This document shows positions 34,707 to 35,505 of a stretch of DNA of 35,505 bases, piece by piece. This DNA is from Xenophilus azovorans DSM 13620. GTDB taxonomy: Bacteria; Pseudomonadota; Gammaproteobacteria; Burkholderiales; Burkholderiaceae_C. The DNA is taken from assembly GCF_000745855.1 (NCBI RefSeq), contig NZ_JQKD01000047.1, forward strand, positions 1 to 35,505, given 5' to 3'. A program made the translations under genes and the position numbers. Below the pieces are notes generated by a model. The model did not search any database and was not told the origin of the DNA. It worked only from the letters and a program-made list of their open reading frames with translations. The number at the start of each line of letters is the position of its first letter. The first letter of the stretch is position 1.

Positions 34707-34731
34707 AAAAAGGCCGCCCGGGGGCGGCCTT
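34707..34731 (-). terminator. Rho-independent terminator after the DUF805 gene
   Basis: Read on the minus strand, GGCCGCC-CCCG-GGCGGCC is followed by five T (plus-strand A run at 34707-34711). It lies 25 bases after the stop at 34756. Confidence 0.85.
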
Positions 34732-34755
34732 GCAAGGCGTGGCGGCAGCGCCCGC

Positions 34756-35094
34756 TCAGGCGGCGACCGTGGGCGGCGCCCCGAAGCTGTTGGACTCCGG
34801 CTGGCTGGGCTGCACCATCAGGTAGATCAGGTAGAGGTTGACCAGCGGGATGATGCACAGCAGCAGGAACCAGCCCGACTTGCCGATGTCGTGCAGGCGG
34901 CGGGCGCCGGCGGCCAGCGCGGGCAGCAGGAAGGCCAGCGCGGCCAGCAGGTACACGTACTCGTGGATGAACTGCGCCACCACCAGCACGATCACCTCGA
35001 ACAGCACGAACCACCAATACTCGGAACGCGATGCGCGGCCCGAGAAATCGGCGTACTTGGCAAAGCAGGTCTTGACTGCGGTCATGAAATCCAT
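34756..35094 (-). CDS. DUF805 small membrane protein
   Basis: A 112-residue inner-membrane protein of the DUF805 family (function unknown). It has the family start MDFMTAVKTCFAKYADFSGR and the ASRSEYWWFVLF segment, then helices FEVIVLVVAQFIHEYVYLLA and LLALAFLLPALAAG-like, the conserved RRLHDIGKSGWF and a last helix LLLCIIPLVNLYLIYLMVQP. The ATG at 35094 has AGGAG eight bases upstream; the longer frame from 35142 is not family-like. It is a single-gene unit with its own terminator. Confidence 0.92.
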   Translation of the reverse strand: MDFMTAVKTCFAKYADFSGRASRSEYWWFVLFEVIVLVVAQFIHEYVYLLAALAFLLPALAAGARRLHDIGKSGWFLLLCIIPLVNLYLIYLMVQPSQPESNSFGAPPTVAA

Positions 35095-35172
35095 GGAATC
35101 ACTCCTCTTCTGCGTTGAATCGCCGCGGATCATATAGGCCACCGCCGGCCGCGCGATGACAGCGGGGCCAGC

Positions 35173-35505
35173 CTAGATGTGAAGTGTCAACAGGTTCTTT
35201 CGAGGAATCGATAGACGGGTGATTGGAGCAGCCAAGTTGATACCGTGGTGGGGGCGGTGCCAGTTGTAGAAGTGATTCCACAAGGACAAGGCCGCACGGC
35301 GCTGGTCTGAGTTGGCGTAGGCGTGGCCGTAGGCCCACTCGCGCAGGGCGGACTGGATGAAGCGCTCGGCCTTGCCATTGGTCTGGGGTCGGTAGGCCCG
35401 GGTGAACTTCTGGGTGATGCCCATCTCCAGGCAAGCCTGGCTGAACAGGCCCGAGCGAAACGCCATGCCGTTGTCGGTCAGCACGCGCTGGATGGGCACG
35501 CCCAG
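35173..35505 (-). mobile_element. IS481-type transposase, C-terminal part (cut by window edge) and IS end
   Basis: The minus strand encodes an rve integrase-core C-terminus: RVLTDNGMAFRSGLFSQACL, ITQKFTRAYRPQTNGKAERF and LREWAYGHAYANSDQRRAAL, followed by WNHFYNWHRPHHGIN. The DNG aspartate and the glutamate in KAERF are the second and third catalytic DDE residues. The IS end probably begins at 35178 with TGTGAAGTGTCAACAGGTTC, which resembles the IS481 terminal repeat. It lies next to a CTAG target (35173-35176), as IS481 elements prefer. The coding frame runs through the terminal repeat and stops at TAG 35175-35173, supplied by the target sequence. The upstream half of the element is outside the window. 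Confidence 0.85.

Overview
The window is high-GC DNA with Burkholderiales-type genes, most likely from a Comamonadaceae bacterium (Variovorax-like). The clues are a Bug-type solute receptor plus a Bug fragment, the groESL sequence style, and three copies of a GC-rich palindromic repeat of the kind I associate with that family. This placement rests on recognition, not on a database search. Nearly every base is coding. No rRNA, tRNA or CRISPR was seen. Two unrelated insertion sequences run off the window ends: the start of an IS5-family transposase on the left and the end of an IS481-type transposase on the right.

Region A (383-7973): a plus-strand catabolic operon. It encodes a class III aminotransferase, a Bug periplasmic receptor, a large protein resembling the dimethylformamidase catalytic subunit, and an acetoacetyl-CoA-synthetase-type acyl-CoA ligase. 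It ends at a scar where a Bug gene and a MarR gene, once divergent, have both lost their 5' ends. Region B (8073-10028): a two-gene minus-strand operon (LCM-type methyltransferase, then a double-domain FMN-binding PPOX protein) behind a probable Fur box.

Region C (10085-21580): a large divergent cluster around a MarR gene and a TetR/RutR-like gene. The left arm (minus) has an FAD oxidase, an NMT1/THI5-type binding protein and a cytosine-deaminase-like amidohydrolase. The right arm (plus) has a flavodoxin-fold oxidoreductase, a creatininase-family hydrolase, a second NMT1-type binding protein, an ABC ATPase, a permease, a second FAD oxidase and a RidA-like protein. The last five of these are packed with 4-8 base overlaps. 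Two candidate operators are visible. The content suggests uptake and ring opening of a small nitrogen heterocycle (pyrimidine-, creatinine- or hydantoin-like). The substrate is unknown, and this is the best candidate for an undescribed pathway.

Region D (21581-24505): a LexA-like box, a secreted SNase-type nuclease with a changed catalytic position, an MFS transporter and an NTF2/SnoaL-like protein. Region E (24724-26928): groES-groEL with a sigma70/sigma32-like promoter, a CIRCE operator and a strong terminator. Region F (26987-34602): a minus-strand polyol operon resembling smo/mtl (ABC importer EFGK, mannitol dehydrogenase, short-chain polyol dehydrogenase, AraC regulator). A small DUF805 membrane protein with its own terminator and the IS481-type element close the window.

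The GC-rich repeat has inserted in frame into two genes (the region C ABC ATPase and the mannitol dehydrogenase), adding about 30 residues to each. A third copy is intergenic.
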